Positions 27,060 through 36,084 of a DNA stretch of 57,599 nt are shown piece by piece. The position numbers and the translations under genes were made by a program. Source of the stretch: an uncultured Roseburia sp. (lineage in GTDB: Bacteria > Bacillota > Clostridia > Lachnospirales > Lachnospiraceae). The DNA lies in assembly GCA_910587865.1 (NCBI GenBank), contig CAJUNX010000027.1, forward strand, positions 1 to 57,599, read 5' to 3'. The stretch's first letter is position 1. Each line of letters begins with the position of its first letter. The notes under the pieces were generated by a model, which had not been told where the DNA came from, did not search any database, and worked only from the letters and a program-made list of their open reading frames with translations.

Positions 27060-28370
27060 TCAGGGCTTTTCCCGCAATCCCTGCAGTCTCGTTTTTGCCG
27101 GCGCATAATCCCCGCTCTTTTCATAATTGACCGCAGCCTGCTCCAGATCGCCCAGACATTCAAAGATCACTCCGATGTTGTAATATGCAGCGTAAGAGTT
27201 CACGCCCTGCATGCGGCATTCCCTGTAACGGACCGCCTTTTGAAATTCCTGTATCGCTTCCACAAAACAGGCGTTATTCATATAAATCAATCCCATCAGG
27301 AATAAAAAATCCGCGCTATGGCCGAATTCGTTGTAAATATTTTCAAAGAAAAGCGCTTCCTCCGCCTGCCCGCTGTTCAGCAGCGTATAGCCGTAGGTCT
27401 CCACCATATCGATCACATATTCCAGTTTGGGGTTCAGATCATAGGAAAGACCTTCGGAGAAATAATCACAGGCTGACAGATAGTCCTCCGCCATGTAATA
27501 ACTCTTGCCCAGCTGATAGAGAAGGTACGGAATCTGCCCGTCGTCCGCTCCGGCCTGCACACCCCCGGACAGCTCTGTCTCCGGAATGCCGGGCTCTCCG
27601 GCGTATGTCGGCGCACCACCGTCTGTCCCTGCACGGCACGGTTCTCCGGCGTATGCCGGCGCGTCATGGCCTGTCCCTGCACGGCACGGCTCTCCAGCGT
27701 ATGCCGGCGCACCACCGTCTGTCCCTGCACGGCACGGCTCTCCGGCGTATGCCGGCGCGGCAGCGCCTGTCCCCATTTCTGTCCGCCGCCTTCGCTCTTC
27801 CAGCTCCCGCTCCAGCAGTGCGATATTCCGCTGTGTCTTTTTCTTCCGCTCCTCGTCGGTCAGATCATAGCCCGAATGAAGAATCACCACAGGCGCCTGA
27901 TACGTCTCATATTCCCCGCCCGCGCGGGCCACCACCTGCTCGTGAATCCTGCCCTCATAGCCGAAGTCCTCTTTCGCAAATATCCGGTTGATCCACTCGA
28001 TATTTTCCTGCCCAAGCCCGTTTCGCGTGAAAACATTTCTCCGGCGAATGCGGCCCACTTCCTTCGGATGCCGGCGGATCAGGGTTTCCAGACCGTTTTG
28101 ATCCATCTTCTCCAGATACTCGTCGGCATCAAGCACCATCACATACGGATGTGATGCCTTTGAGACTGCAAAATTTTTTGCCGCTGCAAAGTCATCACAC
28201 CATGCAAACTGATACAGTTTCGCCTGATATTTCCTTATAATTTCCATTGTGCGGTCATCGGATCCGGTGTCCGCCACAATCACCTCAAATCCATATGGTG
28301 CGAGACATTCCAGACAGCGGCCGATATGTTTTTCTTCGTTTTTTGTGATGATACAGACAGATAAATCCAT
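27060..28370 (-). CDS. GT2 glycosyltransferase with TPR-like C-terminus and internal repeats
   Basis: 436 residues from ATG 28370 (GGAAGGGAG upstream). GT2 domain at residues ~1-190: SVCIITKNEEKHIGRCL, VADTGSDDRTMEI, the metal-binding VLDADEY, and WINRIFAKEDFGYEGRIHEQ. Four 16-residue repeats (DGGAPAYAGEPCRAGT type) form a linker, then TPR-like helices follow (SYYMAEDYLSACDYFSEGLS, AIQEFQKAVRYRE, YYNIGVIFECLGDLEQAAVN). GT2-TPR proteins next to CgeB genes are common in flagellin glycosylation loci. The repeat linker is odd and likely length-variable. Confidence 0.87.
   Translation of the reverse strand: MDLSVCIITKNEEKHIGRCLECLAPYGFEVIVADTGSDDRTMEIIRKYQAKLYQFAWCDDFAAAKNFAVSKASHPYVMVLDADEYLEKMDQNGLETLIRRHPKEVGRIRRRNVFTRNGLGQENIEWINRIFAKEDFGYEGRIHEQVVARAGGEYETYQAPVVILHSGYDLTDEERKKKTQRNIALLERELEERRRRTEMGTGAAAPAYAGEPCRAGTDGGAPAYAGEPCRAGTGHDAPAYAGEPCRAGTDGGAPTYAGEPGIPETELSGGVQAGADDGQIPYLLYQLGKSYYMAEDYLSACDYFSEGLSYDLNPKLEYVIDMVETYGYTLLNSGQAEEALFFENIYNEFGHSADFLFLMGLIYMNNACFVEAIQEFQKAVRYRECRMQGVNSYAAYYNIGVIFECLGDLEQAAVNYEKSGDYAPAKTRLQGLREKP
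27592..27783 (-). repeat. Minisatellite: four 48-bp units inside the GT2-TPR gene
   Basis: Units begin at 27592, 27640, 27688 and 27736, each starting GGCTCTCC or GGTTCTCC on the plus strand. The length is a multiple of three, so gain or loss of units keeps the frame. The last unit diverges in its second half. There are no spacers, so it is not a CRISPR. Confidence 0.92.
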
Positions 28371-28425
28371 GCCGCTCCCTTCCCCGCGATGCATCCGGCC
28401 GTTCCCGCCAAAAGGCTTTTTCCGA

Positions 28426-29595
28426 TCACCGGCCGAAGCTTTCCTCTCCCTCGCTCGCGCAGATCATGATTTTATTATAGTACTCCGTATGGTCTTTTTC
28501 AATCGAAAGCCCGTGCAGCAGTTCGTCAAACCGCAGCCGGTGCGTGATCAGCTCCGACAGATGAAGCTCCTTCTGCGCAGCAGCTGCTGCCACGCGGTGC
28601 CAGTCATCCCCGTTATGGTGGTCAAACGAGGAGTTCCAGGTTCCGGTGACACGGATCTGATTCCGCAGGATTTTCCAGTAGGAAGCCTGGTCAAACACCA
28701 TCTCTCCTTTCGGATTTCCAACCAAAAGAAGCTGACCGCCGGGTCTGACGCAGTTTAAGCAGTTTGTGACCGACTCCGCCGTGCCCGCGCAGTCGATCGC
28801 GACGGATACGCCCTCCCCGCCCGTCTGCTCCATGATCCAGGACACAGGGTCATGATGAAAAGCGGTTTCCGAACGATCATCCGGTTTTAAATCCGCACAG
28901 GCGTTTTCGCCGGCAGCCGGTCGCCGCAGTGCATTATAATACGCATATCCCTCCCACGCCGTCCGCTTCATCAGATCTCCGTGTCCCGGATTGTGCCCGA
29001 CGGCATACACGCTCGTGATGCCGCGGATCCGCAGCCACTGTGTGATGATCAGGCCGATCGTCCCCAGTCCGAAAAGCGCAACCGTATCTGACCGATGAAG
29101 CGTCAGCCGGCGTACCGCGTGAAGTGCGACCGATGCCGGCTCGAGCATCGCGGCTTCCTCCATCGTCATCGCATCCGGAAGCTCCATCAGATTTTGCACC
29201 GGAACCGCCGCGTATTCCGCGAATCCGCCGTCCCGCCTGGAACCGAGGTAGTCATAATTGCGGCACATCTCATACTGCCCTTCCCGGCAGACAAAACATT
29301 CCCGGCACGGGATCAGCGGGAAGATGCCGACGCGCTTTCCGATCCAGCCCCGCCCCTCCTCATCACATGCGTCCACGACGATTCCGGCAAATTCATGTCC
29401 GGGAATCGTCGGAAAATGATAGGTTCCCGTCTCAAAGATACGTGGAAGGTCGGACCCGCAGATTCCCGCCGCGCACACGCGCACCAGCACATAGCCGGGC
29501 CCGCAGGAAGGCAGCAAAACATCCGTGTATTCCAGCTGACCGATTCCTTTTAGCACATATGCTTTCATGGTTTTCTGTTCCGAAGTACTGCTCAT
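28426..29595 (-). CDS. Zinc-dependent medium-chain dehydrogenase (TarJ / polyol-phosphate dehydrogenase-like)
   Basis: 389 residues from ATG 29595 (AGAGGAAAGG upstream). Catalytic zinc site with CAAGICGSDLPRIFE and GHEFAG; structural zinc loop CRECFVCREGQYEMC; Rossmann motif GLGTIGLIITQWL. Nearest families are galactitol-1-phosphate dehydrogenase and the ribulose-5-phosphate reductase TarJ. Because it lies behind a TarI-like cytidylyltransferase and a ribulose-phosphate epimerase, reduction of a pentulose 5-phosphate to a pentitol 5-phosphate is the best inference. Residues ~225-250 are an insertion relative to the family. Confidence 0.8.
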   Translation of the reverse strand: MSSTSEQKTMKAYVLKGIGQLEYTDVLLPSCGPGYVLVRVCAAGICGSDLPRIFETGTYHFPTIPGHEFAGIVVDACDEEGRGWIGKRVGIFPLIPCRECFVCREGQYEMCRNYDYLGSRRDGGFAEYAAVPVQNLMELPDAMTMEEAAMLEPASVALHAVRRLTLHRSDTVALFGLGTIGLIITQWLRIRGITSVYAVGHNPGHGDLMKRTAWEGYAYYNALRRPAAGENACADLKPDDRSETAFHHDPVSWIMEQTGGEGVSVAIDCAGTAESVTNCLNCVRPGGQLLLVGNPKGEMVFDQASYWKILRNQIRVTGTWNSSFDHHNGDDWHRVAAAAAQKELHLSELITHRLRFDELLHGLSIEKDHTEYYNKIMICASEGEESFGR

Positions 29596-29616
29596 AAGGT
29601 TCGCCTTTCCTCTCCG

Positions 29617-29808
29617 TCTGATGCCGGTTTCACGCGGACAGACCGCCTGCTGCCGCTTTTGTTCCACGCCTCTGACATCGAATTGCCTGGCCGTGCAACA
29701 GCCATACTGTCTCTCTGTCTCACGCTGACTGATGCCGGGTTCACGGGCAGACCGCCTGCTGCCGCTTTTGTTTCACGCTGACTGACGCCGGTTTCACGGG
29801 CGGTCAGA
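29617..29808. repeat. Imperfect direct repeats between the TarI-like and dehydrogenase genes
   Basis: TGATGCCGG-TTTCACG...AGACCGCCTGCTGCCGCTTTTG occurs at 29619-29669 and again at 29730-29779; a third partial unit (CTGACGCCGGTTTCACGGGC) runs from 29781 into the end of the TarI-like gene. The period between the last two is ~53 bp. It fills the 208-base gap inside the operon. Confidence 0.8.
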
Positions 29809-30532
29809 TACAGCAGTCTGCTCCCGCCATACGCGCAAACGCTTTCAGATCCTCCGCCGTCGTGATCTTGATATTCTGCTCGTCCCCCGGCACCAGCGCA
29901 ATCCGCATCCCGGCTTTTACCGCCGGTTCACTGCTGCCGCTGACCGCCAGCAGCTCCTCTCTGGACAGGCGCTCGCAGGCGCGCAGATACGGTCCGTAAA
30001 CAAAAGCTTCCGGCGCCTGTCCCGCAAGAATCTTCTCCCGCTCCAGCAGGGCGTCAATCCTGCTCCCATCCACACTGTAATATACGGTATCCTTCATCGG
30101 CAGCACCGGCATCGCCCCGTCCGCATCCGCCCGGCCCGCCGCTGCAAAACAGTTTTCGATCAGCTCTCCCGAAGTGAGCGGACGGGCCGCATCCTGGATC
30201 AGAACAAGATCCTCCTCTTTTGCAATCTGCTTTAACACATTAAGGCCATGCAGAATGGATTCCTGGCGATTTTCTCCCGGATCCGCAAATCCGTGAAATT
30301 TGTCCGTGACAGACGGACATGTCCGCGCCAGCAGCGCCATCTCACCCGATATCGTGTCTCTCCACTGCATCGCAGCCACAATCACATACCGGTCCACACG
30401 CTCCAGGGCACTGACTGTCCCGATACAGTAGCTTAATATGCTCCTGCCGTCAACCTGATAATACTGTTTGGGCACGTCAAGCCCCGTCAGCCTGCTGCCC
30501 GTTCCCCCGGATAAAATAATCGCGTAATTCAT
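29804..30532 (-). CDS. IspD/TarI-family cytidylyltransferase
   Basis: 242 residues, full length. Nucleotidyltransferase motif SGGTGSRLTGLDVPKQYYQV at the N-terminus, then IQDAARPLTS and a C-terminal NIKITTAEDLKAF. The family makes CDP-alcohols: IspD uses methylerythritol 4-phosphate, TarI uses ribitol 5-phosphate. The SGG...VPKQYY form and the neighbours (epimerase and polyol-phosphate dehydrogenase-like) favour a CDP-pentitol, but IspD cannot be excluded from sequence. Confidence 0.8.
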   Translation of the reverse strand: MNYAIILSGGTGSRLTGLDVPKQYYQVDGRSILSYCIGTVSALERVDRYVIVAAMQWRDTISGEMALLARTCPSVTDKFHGFADPGENRQESILHGLNVLKQIAKEEDLVLIQDAARPLTSGELIENCFAAAGRADADGAMPVLPMKDTVYYSVDGSRIDALLEREKILAGQAPEAFVYGPYLRACERLSREELLAVSGSSEPAVKAGMRIALVPGDEQNIKITTAEDLKAFARMAGADCCI

Positions 30533-30571
30533 ATCCCCGCCCCCTGTCTCTGCCTGTCATGCCGCATCATT

Positions 30572-31231
30572 TCAGTCAAAGCAGTAGCTTCGGACCTCGT
30601 CTAGCAGTTCCTCGTAGGGGCGGTTTTTCCCGAAGAGCACCGTCGTTCCGAGCACGAAGCCCTTCACGCCTTTGGGGGCATAAGTTTTTATTTTGTCAGC
30701 AGAGCAGGCGCCGTCCCAGTAGATTTCGATATCGCGGGATTCACGCGCAGCCAGAAACTTATCCAGCTTCTGACCGATGTAGGGCAGGAAGACCTGTCCC
30801 GCATTTCCGGGGTTCACACTCATGACGAGCACGCGCTTTGCCAGGTAGAGCAGCTCATTGACCGTCTCAAAGGAGGTTCCGGGATTGACCGCAATCCCGG
30901 GCGTCACGCCCGCGCTGATGATCGTCTGCAGCGTCGTGGCCGGGTGATAGTCCGCCTCCGGGTGCACATAGATCACATCCACCCCTGCATCGATAAATAC
31001 TTTCAGATAGCTCAGCGGTCTCTTGATCATCAGATGCACCTCCACCGGCTTGTCTGTCAGCCGGCGGATGCATTTTAAATCCTGAATACCCATACAAAAA
31101 TTAGGGACGAACTGTCCGTCCATAATATCGATGTGGAACGAATCAATTCCCCCCTGCTCGAGCGAGCGTATCTCCTGCTCCAGATTTGCGTAATTCGCGC
31201 ACATCATTGATGCCGATAGTTCCGTGTACAT
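30572..31231 (-). CDS. Ribulose-phosphate 3-epimerase family protein
   Basis: 219 residues, TIM barrel. Has the family signatures LSASMMCANYANLEQEIRSL, FHIDIMDGQFVPNF, VHLMIKRP, VMSVNPGNAGQVFLPY and a C-terminal phosphate-binding GFVLGTT. It interconverts ribulose and xylulose 5-phosphates. As a glycan-cluster copy, first in an operon with TarI-like and dehydrogenase genes, it probably feeds their substrate; the housekeeping copy would be elsewhere. CGGAGGATGATAA precedes the ATG. Confidence 0.85.
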   Translation of the reverse strand: MYTELSASMMCANYANLEQEIRSLEQGGIDSFHIDIMDGQFVPNFCMGIQDLKCIRRLTDKPVEVHLMIKRPLSYLKVFIDAGVDVIYVHPEADYHPATTLQTIISAGVTPGIAVNPGTSFETVNELLYLAKRVLVMSVNPGNAGQVFLPYIGQKLDKFLAARESRDIEIYWDGACSADKIKTYAPKGVKGFVLGTTVLFGKNRPYEELLDEVRSYCFD

Positions 31232-31399
31232 TTATCATCCTCCGTGATTGTGAAAGCTGCAGCCATACAGCCGTTATGTGATCGATTGATTCAGTATAAC
31301 TTATATCGGAAAAAAAGAAAAGAATCTCACGCGTGCATTTTATCTTTTGTAAAAAAGCGGCAAAGCCGTCTGCACAGGGTGAGGTTCTTTCTGATTTGC

Positions 31400-31428
31400 A
31401 GTATAACATATCCAGGGTATCGATTCAA
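31400..31428 (-). promoter_or_regulatory. Promoter of the rpe-TarI-dehydrogenase-GT operon
   Basis: TTGAAT (31423-31428), 17-base spacer, TATACT (31400-31405), in the 225-base gap upstream of the epimerase. A second TATACT-like box lies nearer the gene (about 31274-31279). So the left end of the glycan cluster is a separate transcription unit. Confidence 0.65.
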
Positions 31429-31456
31429 TAGCGTATGTTTTAAAATACAGATTTTG

Positions 31457-33724
31457 TTATATCAGCATTTTTCTTCCTGTGTGCACGATCCGAAGTTCTT
31501 CCTTGTGATACAGAACATACAGAGTCAGAAGATTTTCTCCGAGGTAACCGATATAACGGTCTGCACGCTCCCTGCCCTCAGGTGAACTGAGCTCCTCTGT
31601 CCGCTCCAGAATCGGAAACAGCCATTCGCAATACTGATCCAGCACCTCCGCTTTTGCAATCAGCATATTATAATTGTAAAAATACGGCTGCGCTAAAACT
31701 GCCGGAAACGCATCCGCATATTCCGGGTGCAATTCTTTCAGCGCCCGGCACATCGCGTCCCAGTCCGCATCCTTCAGATACCTGGTATGGTGTTCAAAGA
31801 TATCCGGCTCGTGAATCGTCGGAAAAGGAAGCACGATATCAATATCATTTGCCGTCATCCGGTAAAGATCCTCATTTCCGATCTTCAGTATCCTGCGATA
31901 ATGGAACAGGCCATAATACATCGTGCGGTCTGTTTTTTCCGAATGATCCCTGACTTTATTCCTCCACATCCAGTACAGCGCTGTCAATTCGCAGTAATTC
32001 CTGTTTTTTTGCGAAATATTCTCACCGCTGTCATCCCGCTCTGCGGCCTCGCAGCTGCCTCCGAGCGCTGCACCGACCCATATGGTATTCACCCACTGTG
32101 GCAGCTGCATTGATATCCCACACGCCTTATCGCGTGACGATTTCGCTGCGCAGACATATATCTGCGGGTTCTCTGCCTTCTTCCAATGCAGCCCGTGAAT
32201 GGACGGGAACCGATTGATCTCCTTAAAATACTGTTCCATCCACAATGACTCCCGATCGGAATCCAGGCAGGTATAATGATAAAAACCGTATGTTTCCAGA
32301 TCGGATATAATCTCCCTGTGCAGATCCTCCGGTGTCGCGATCAGGATGTGAATCTTCTTCTCACTTACATCCGCCAGCTGCCGCACCGGAAGCCCGGCCA
32401 GTGTCGCGGGGTTATCGTCCAGAGACTTTACGATAAATCCACATATTTTCTGCCCTGGAAACAGCGTTCTGACCGCAAGGAAGGCACCGAGCGCAACCGA
32501 CTTCGCCCCGTACAGATACAGCGGTTCCTCCGTCAGCCCGAACGCCGCCGCCGTTTCTTTGCTCTTTACCAGCGCGACATCCATGATCCTGACTTTTTCC
32601 TTCGGGAACTGCCGAATCAGATCCTGATAAATTGCCTGTCTCATCTTTGCAAATGAACTTGCCGCAACAATAAAATCATACTCATAATCATTGATTTCAT
32701 CTGGCGCAATCACGGAAAAACCCTGTCTTTGCAATTCTTCATAGTTTCTGTCTGCCTGCGCCACAAGCTTACAGAAGCCTGTTTTCTGCAGATAGTGTGA
32801 CAGTCTCTGACCGTATGTCCCCATTCCATACAGCACGATACGACTTCCCTTCTTCACATCCGAAAACGGGAACAGGTCGTCCAGCTTCTCTACCCCCTCA
32901 TAGAGCGTATCCGCTCTCGGAGTCATCAAAAACAGCATATATTCTTTCCACTGGCGTCTCAGATCCTGACAGTTCGAAAACCGGCCAAGGCTGCGGTACA
33001 CCGACTCGTAAAGAACATGAAACCGGGTGCGCTCCGCCTGCTTTTCTTCCGATCTCTTTACCATAGACGACGGCGTCTGCCGGTAATGATACGGGCACTC
33101 GTGCAAAATATAGATGCTGTCCGCATTCAGTATACATGGGAAAACACAGGCCAGATCCTCACCCATTGTCAGACGGTCATCGACATCCAACTGAAAAAAT
33201 GCAACTGCTTCCCGCCGGAACAGCTTTCCACACAGCCCGGGCCAAATTCCCCACTCAAAAAAATCTCCGTTTACAATCATCCTGGGATAAATATCCCGGA
33301 TCATTGCCTGTTTATCGTATCTCCCTTCGCCAAAGCCGTGGAACACTTCTCGGCCCACAGCGCCGGTATCCTCGAAATGTCCGCACATCACAAGATCCGT
33401 CTGCTCCTGCTGCATCACAGAATAAAGGCGTTCCACCATCCCGGGCTCTATCCAGTCATCCCCGTCGACGTACATGATATACTCGCCTGTTGCAATCCCA
33501 AACCCATCCTTTCTCGCCCTGACCAGCCCGCCGTTTGGCTTATGCAGGATTCGGATCCGGGAATCCTTTCTTCCAAATTCCTCACAGATCTCATAACATC
33601 CGTCTGTTGACCCGTCATCAACTACAATGATCTCCATGTCCCGAAAGGTCTGTCCGATAATACTCTCCAGGCATTCCGCAAGATAAGGCTTTATGTTATA
33701 CACCGGCACAATCACACTGATCAT
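31457..33724 (-). CDS. GT2 glycosyltransferase fused to two Rossmann-like modules and DUF4422
   Basis: 755 residues. GT2 domain ~1-230 (SVIVPVYNIKPYLAECLES, VDDGSTDG, metal site VDGDD). First Rossmann-like module ~292-385 (RIVLYGMGTYGQRLSHYL ... FIVAASSF). Second, degenerate, ~400-495 (LYLYGAKSVALGAFL ... ILIATPED). DUF4422 ~520-755 (VGAALGG, SGENISQKNRNYCELTALYW, YYGLFHYRRIL), a domain that also occurs alone in capsule loci and is thought to be a glycosyltransferase. Two catalytic domains in one chain could add successive sugars. The start overlaps the upstream gene by 4 bases. Confidence 0.85.
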   Translation of the reverse strand: MISVIVPVYNIKPYLAECLESIIGQTFRDMEIIVVDDGSTDGCYEICEEFGRKDSRIRILHKPNGGLVRARKDGFGIATGEYIMYVDGDDWIEPGMVERLYSVMQQEQTDLVMCGHFEDTGAVGREVFHGFGEGRYDKQAMIRDIYPRMIVNGDFFEWGIWPGLCGKLFRREAVAFFQLDVDDRLTMGEDLACVFPCILNADSIYILHECPYHYRQTPSSMVKRSEEKQAERTRFHVLYESVYRSLGRFSNCQDLRRQWKEYMLFLMTPRADTLYEGVEKLDDLFPFSDVKKGSRIVLYGMGTYGQRLSHYLQKTGFCKLVAQADRNYEELQRQGFSVIAPDEINDYEYDFIVAASSFAKMRQAIYQDLIRQFPKEKVRIMDVALVKSKETAAAFGLTEEPLYLYGAKSVALGAFLAVRTLFPGQKICGFIVKSLDDNPATLAGLPVRQLADVSEKKIHILIATPEDLHREIISDLETYGFYHYTCLDSDRESLWMEQYFKEINRFPSIHGLHWKKAENPQIYVCAAKSSRDKACGISMQLPQWVNTIWVGAALGGSCEAAERDDSGENISQKNRNYCELTALYWMWRNKVRDHSEKTDRTMYYGLFHYRRILKIGNEDLYRMTANDIDIVLPFPTIHEPDIFEHHTRYLKDADWDAMCRALKELHPEYADAFPAVLAQPYFYNYNMLIAKAEVLDQYCEWLFPILERTEELSSPEGRERADRYIGYLGENLLTLYVLYHKEELRIVHTGRKMLI

Positions 33725-34827
33725 ATCTGTTCCCTCATTTTCCGATCGCAGTAAGCCTGATACATCTCTCTTGTCCGTTTCTTATTTTCCTCGGTTTTCC
33801 ATGTAGCGCCATAATGATGGATTGAATATGCCCGATCCGTAACCACACCTTTTCCCCATCCTGACAAGGGTGCAAAGACATCTGCCGGATATACGGTCAT
33901 CGTTTTATTTCTCTGAAATGTATTGTCATCCCGGATCCCAAATTCCTTTAGCAGTGCAGTCTGGTAGGACGGGCAGGGAACCTGATTGAGTGATCCGTCC
34001 GGATTTACGAATTCCAGCGACTCATAATATTCCATCAGCCGTTTCAGATACGGATGCCCTGCAACCGCTCCAAATCCCAGCCCGAGATTGATATGATTCT
34101 GATCTTCGAACCCGCAGAACATCGGCTCCGTCAGAAAATCATCCAGACTTTTCAACAATTCCACATCACAGTCAAGATAAATGCCCCCGTTCTCATAAAT
34201 AATCTGCAGCCGGGCATAATCCGATACAAACGCCCAGCTTTTATGCTGATAAGCCTGATACATATACCGGTTCATCGAAACGTCATAATTTGACTCATCC
34301 CAGCGCCTGATCTCATAATCGGGGCAGACCCGTTTCCATGATTCCATGTAACGCTGATATTCCGGCGGAATCTCGCCCCCGCCAAACCAGCAGAAATGGA
34401 TTTTCTTTGGTATTTGCGGCGTACCGGAAACATTCACCTCATAATCGGACTTTTGACCGGCTGTCTCGGCCAAAAAATTTCCGACATACACGGATATCCC
34501 GTCCAACTCCGGCCTCTGATCCATCTGATCCACGATCTCCATCGCATACAGATGATTTGTGACCAGTATCACCACACGCTCCAATCGTTCCTGCCGGATC
34601 ATCTGATCCAGGGATGTGATATCATATTCAACTGAACCAAACCGTCTTTTCGTTCCCCAAAGCGCCGGATTGTTATCCATCAGATATTCCACGCGGCGCT
34701 CTAACGCATACGCCAGATATAAATTCATCACTGTGTCGAAATGATTTCCCGCACCGAAGCAGATCAGCCTTTTCTCCTCCAGTTCCCGCTGCAATCCCTG
34801 AATACCGTCCGTTTTCATCCTGACCAT
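33721..34827 (-). CDS. GT32 glycosyltransferase with N-terminal Rossmann-like module
   Basis: 368 residues from ATG 34827 (GGTGAGGG upstream; the frame also allows TTG 34833). N-terminal module ~12-110 (RLICFGAGNHFDTVMN, VVILVTNHLYAMEIVDQM). Then a GT32 (OCH1-like, capsular sugar transferase) domain: IPKKIHFCWFGGGEIPPEYQ, ARLQIIYENGGIYLDCDVEL with the DxD, and YSIHHYGATW at the end. It lies 9 bases after the preceding GT2 gene and is coupled by ATGA overlap to the next. Confidence 0.88.
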   Translation of the reverse strand: MVRMKTDGIQGLQRELEEKRLICFGAGNHFDTVMNLYLAYALERRVEYLMDNNPALWGTKRRFGSVEYDITSLDQMIRQERLERVVILVTNHLYAMEIVDQMDQRPELDGISVYVGNFLAETAGQKSDYEVNVSGTPQIPKKIHFCWFGGGEIPPEYQRYMESWKRVCPDYEIRRWDESNYDVSMNRYMYQAYQHKSWAFVSDYARLQIIYENGGIYLDCDVELLKSLDDFLTEPMFCGFEDQNHINLGLGFGAVAGHPYLKRLMEYYESLEFVNPDGSLNQVPCPSYQTALLKEFGIRDDNTFQRNKTMTVYPADVFAPLSGWGKGVVTDRAYSIHHYGATWKTEENKKRTREMYQAYCDRKMREQI

Positions 34828-34836
34828 CGTCAACCC

Positions 34837-36084
34837 TCACCTGTTTTTCCCGTGCGCAGATCTGATTACCCGCACTGGATATCTGAATTCTACAAAAGTC
34901 TTCACCAGTATTTTTTCTAATACATCCGGCTTTACTTCTCCCACCCGCGAGATCAGATTCTGCTTTCTCAACTCTTTCGCCGCCTTCCGTAAGACCGGGC
35001 TTCCCGCGCTGATATTTATATAATGCAGATACAGTCCGCCGTTTTCCAAAAGCACTAACTGTTCCTGTGCGGGATCTTCAATCCGTTCTTTTGTCTCGTC
35101 AAAAAAGCAGCTCCCGCCGTTTTGATCCAGTTCGTCTAAGCGCTCCAGAAGCTTCTGCCTGCGCAGTTCCCGCTTCATCCCAAGCTGCTGTAAAAACGGA
35201 TAATCCCCCAAAAAGCCTGCCTGCTCCAAATCCGTCTCCGCCCCAGGCCCGTCTTCCCGCATCAGTACCGCCTCATACCATGCCAAATATTCCCTGGCAT
35301 AATTCACCCGGAAGAACACGAACTCCACTAATGACTTTCTCACCGCAGCAGTCACCGCTTTCTTTTCCTCACCGGATAAGCCCGGCAGCCGTAAAGCCCT
35401 GTCCCATGCCCTGATCACATCAAGGTTCCTTACATCTGTCTGCTGATGCGTAATCGCCCCTGCATGCTGGCGATAATAAAAGAGCGGTACCTTATAATAA
35501 CCAATCCGCTCCGCTGCATGAACCAGCCTCGGAAAACACGCCATATCCTCATACCAGATCGGTTCAAAGCTCACGTTCTCAAACAGCTCTCTCTTATATA
35601 TTCTGGACCAGATATGCGCCGGCTGCAGACAGTATTCCAGCGCAGCCGTCTTTTCTATCTGCGTCTGCATAAACGGATACGTCGGATTGATATACAGAAT
35701 CCTCAACGTCTCATCACAGATAAACTCATCGGTATAGATCAGATCCGCTCCGGTCTCTTCCATATAGCGGTACAGCATTCCCAGGCAGTTTTCCTCCAGT
35801 GCGTCATCGGCGTCCAGAAACATGAGATATCTGCCTTCTGCATGCCGGATCCCGGTATTTCTGGCTTCCCCCAGCCCGGAATTCTCCTGATAGATATATT
35901 GAAATGCCGGGCTGATCTCAGAATAACTCAGACATATTTCTTTTGAGGCATCTGTCGATCCGTCGTCAATCATCAGAACCTGATAGTCCTCCATATCCTG
36001 ATGCAAAGCGGACCGGAGACACTCCTCCACATACTTCTCCTGATTATAAACAGGAATGATAATACTGATCTTCATCTCTTTCAT
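34837..36084 (-). CDS. GT2 glycosyltransferase
   Basis: 415 residues. GT2 domain ~1-230: ISIIIPVYNQEKYVEECLRS, IDDGSTDASKEI, GEARNTGIRHAEGRYLMFLD with the metal-binding DADD. The C-terminal ~180 residues are helical and not assigned; unlike its neighbours it lacks a clear Rossmann-like module. The start overlaps the upstream stop (ATGA). Confidence 0.9.
   Translation of the reverse strand: MKEMKISIIIPVYNQEKYVEECLRSALHQDMEDYQVLMIDDGSTDASKEICLSYSEISPAFQYIYQENSGLGEARNTGIRHAEGRYLMFLDADDALEENCLGMLYRYMEETGADLIYTDEFICDETLRILYINPTYPFMQTQIEKTAALEYCLQPAHIWSRIYKRELFENVSFEPIWYEDMACFPRLVHAAERIGYYKVPLFYYRQHAGAITHQQTDVRNLDVIRAWDRALRLPGLSGEEKKAVTAAVRKSLVEFVFFRVNYAREYLAWYEAVLMREDGPGAETDLEQAGFLGDYPFLQQLGMKRELRRQKLLERLDELDQNGGSCFFDETKERIEDPAQEQLVLLENGGLYLHYINISAGSPVLRKAAKELRKQNLISRVGEVKPDVLEKILVKTFVEFRYPVRVIRSAHGKNR

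Noticed and set aside
27592..27783. CRISPR array
   Set aside because: The 48-bp units are contiguous with no unique spacers, and they lie in frame in a glycosyltransferase gene.
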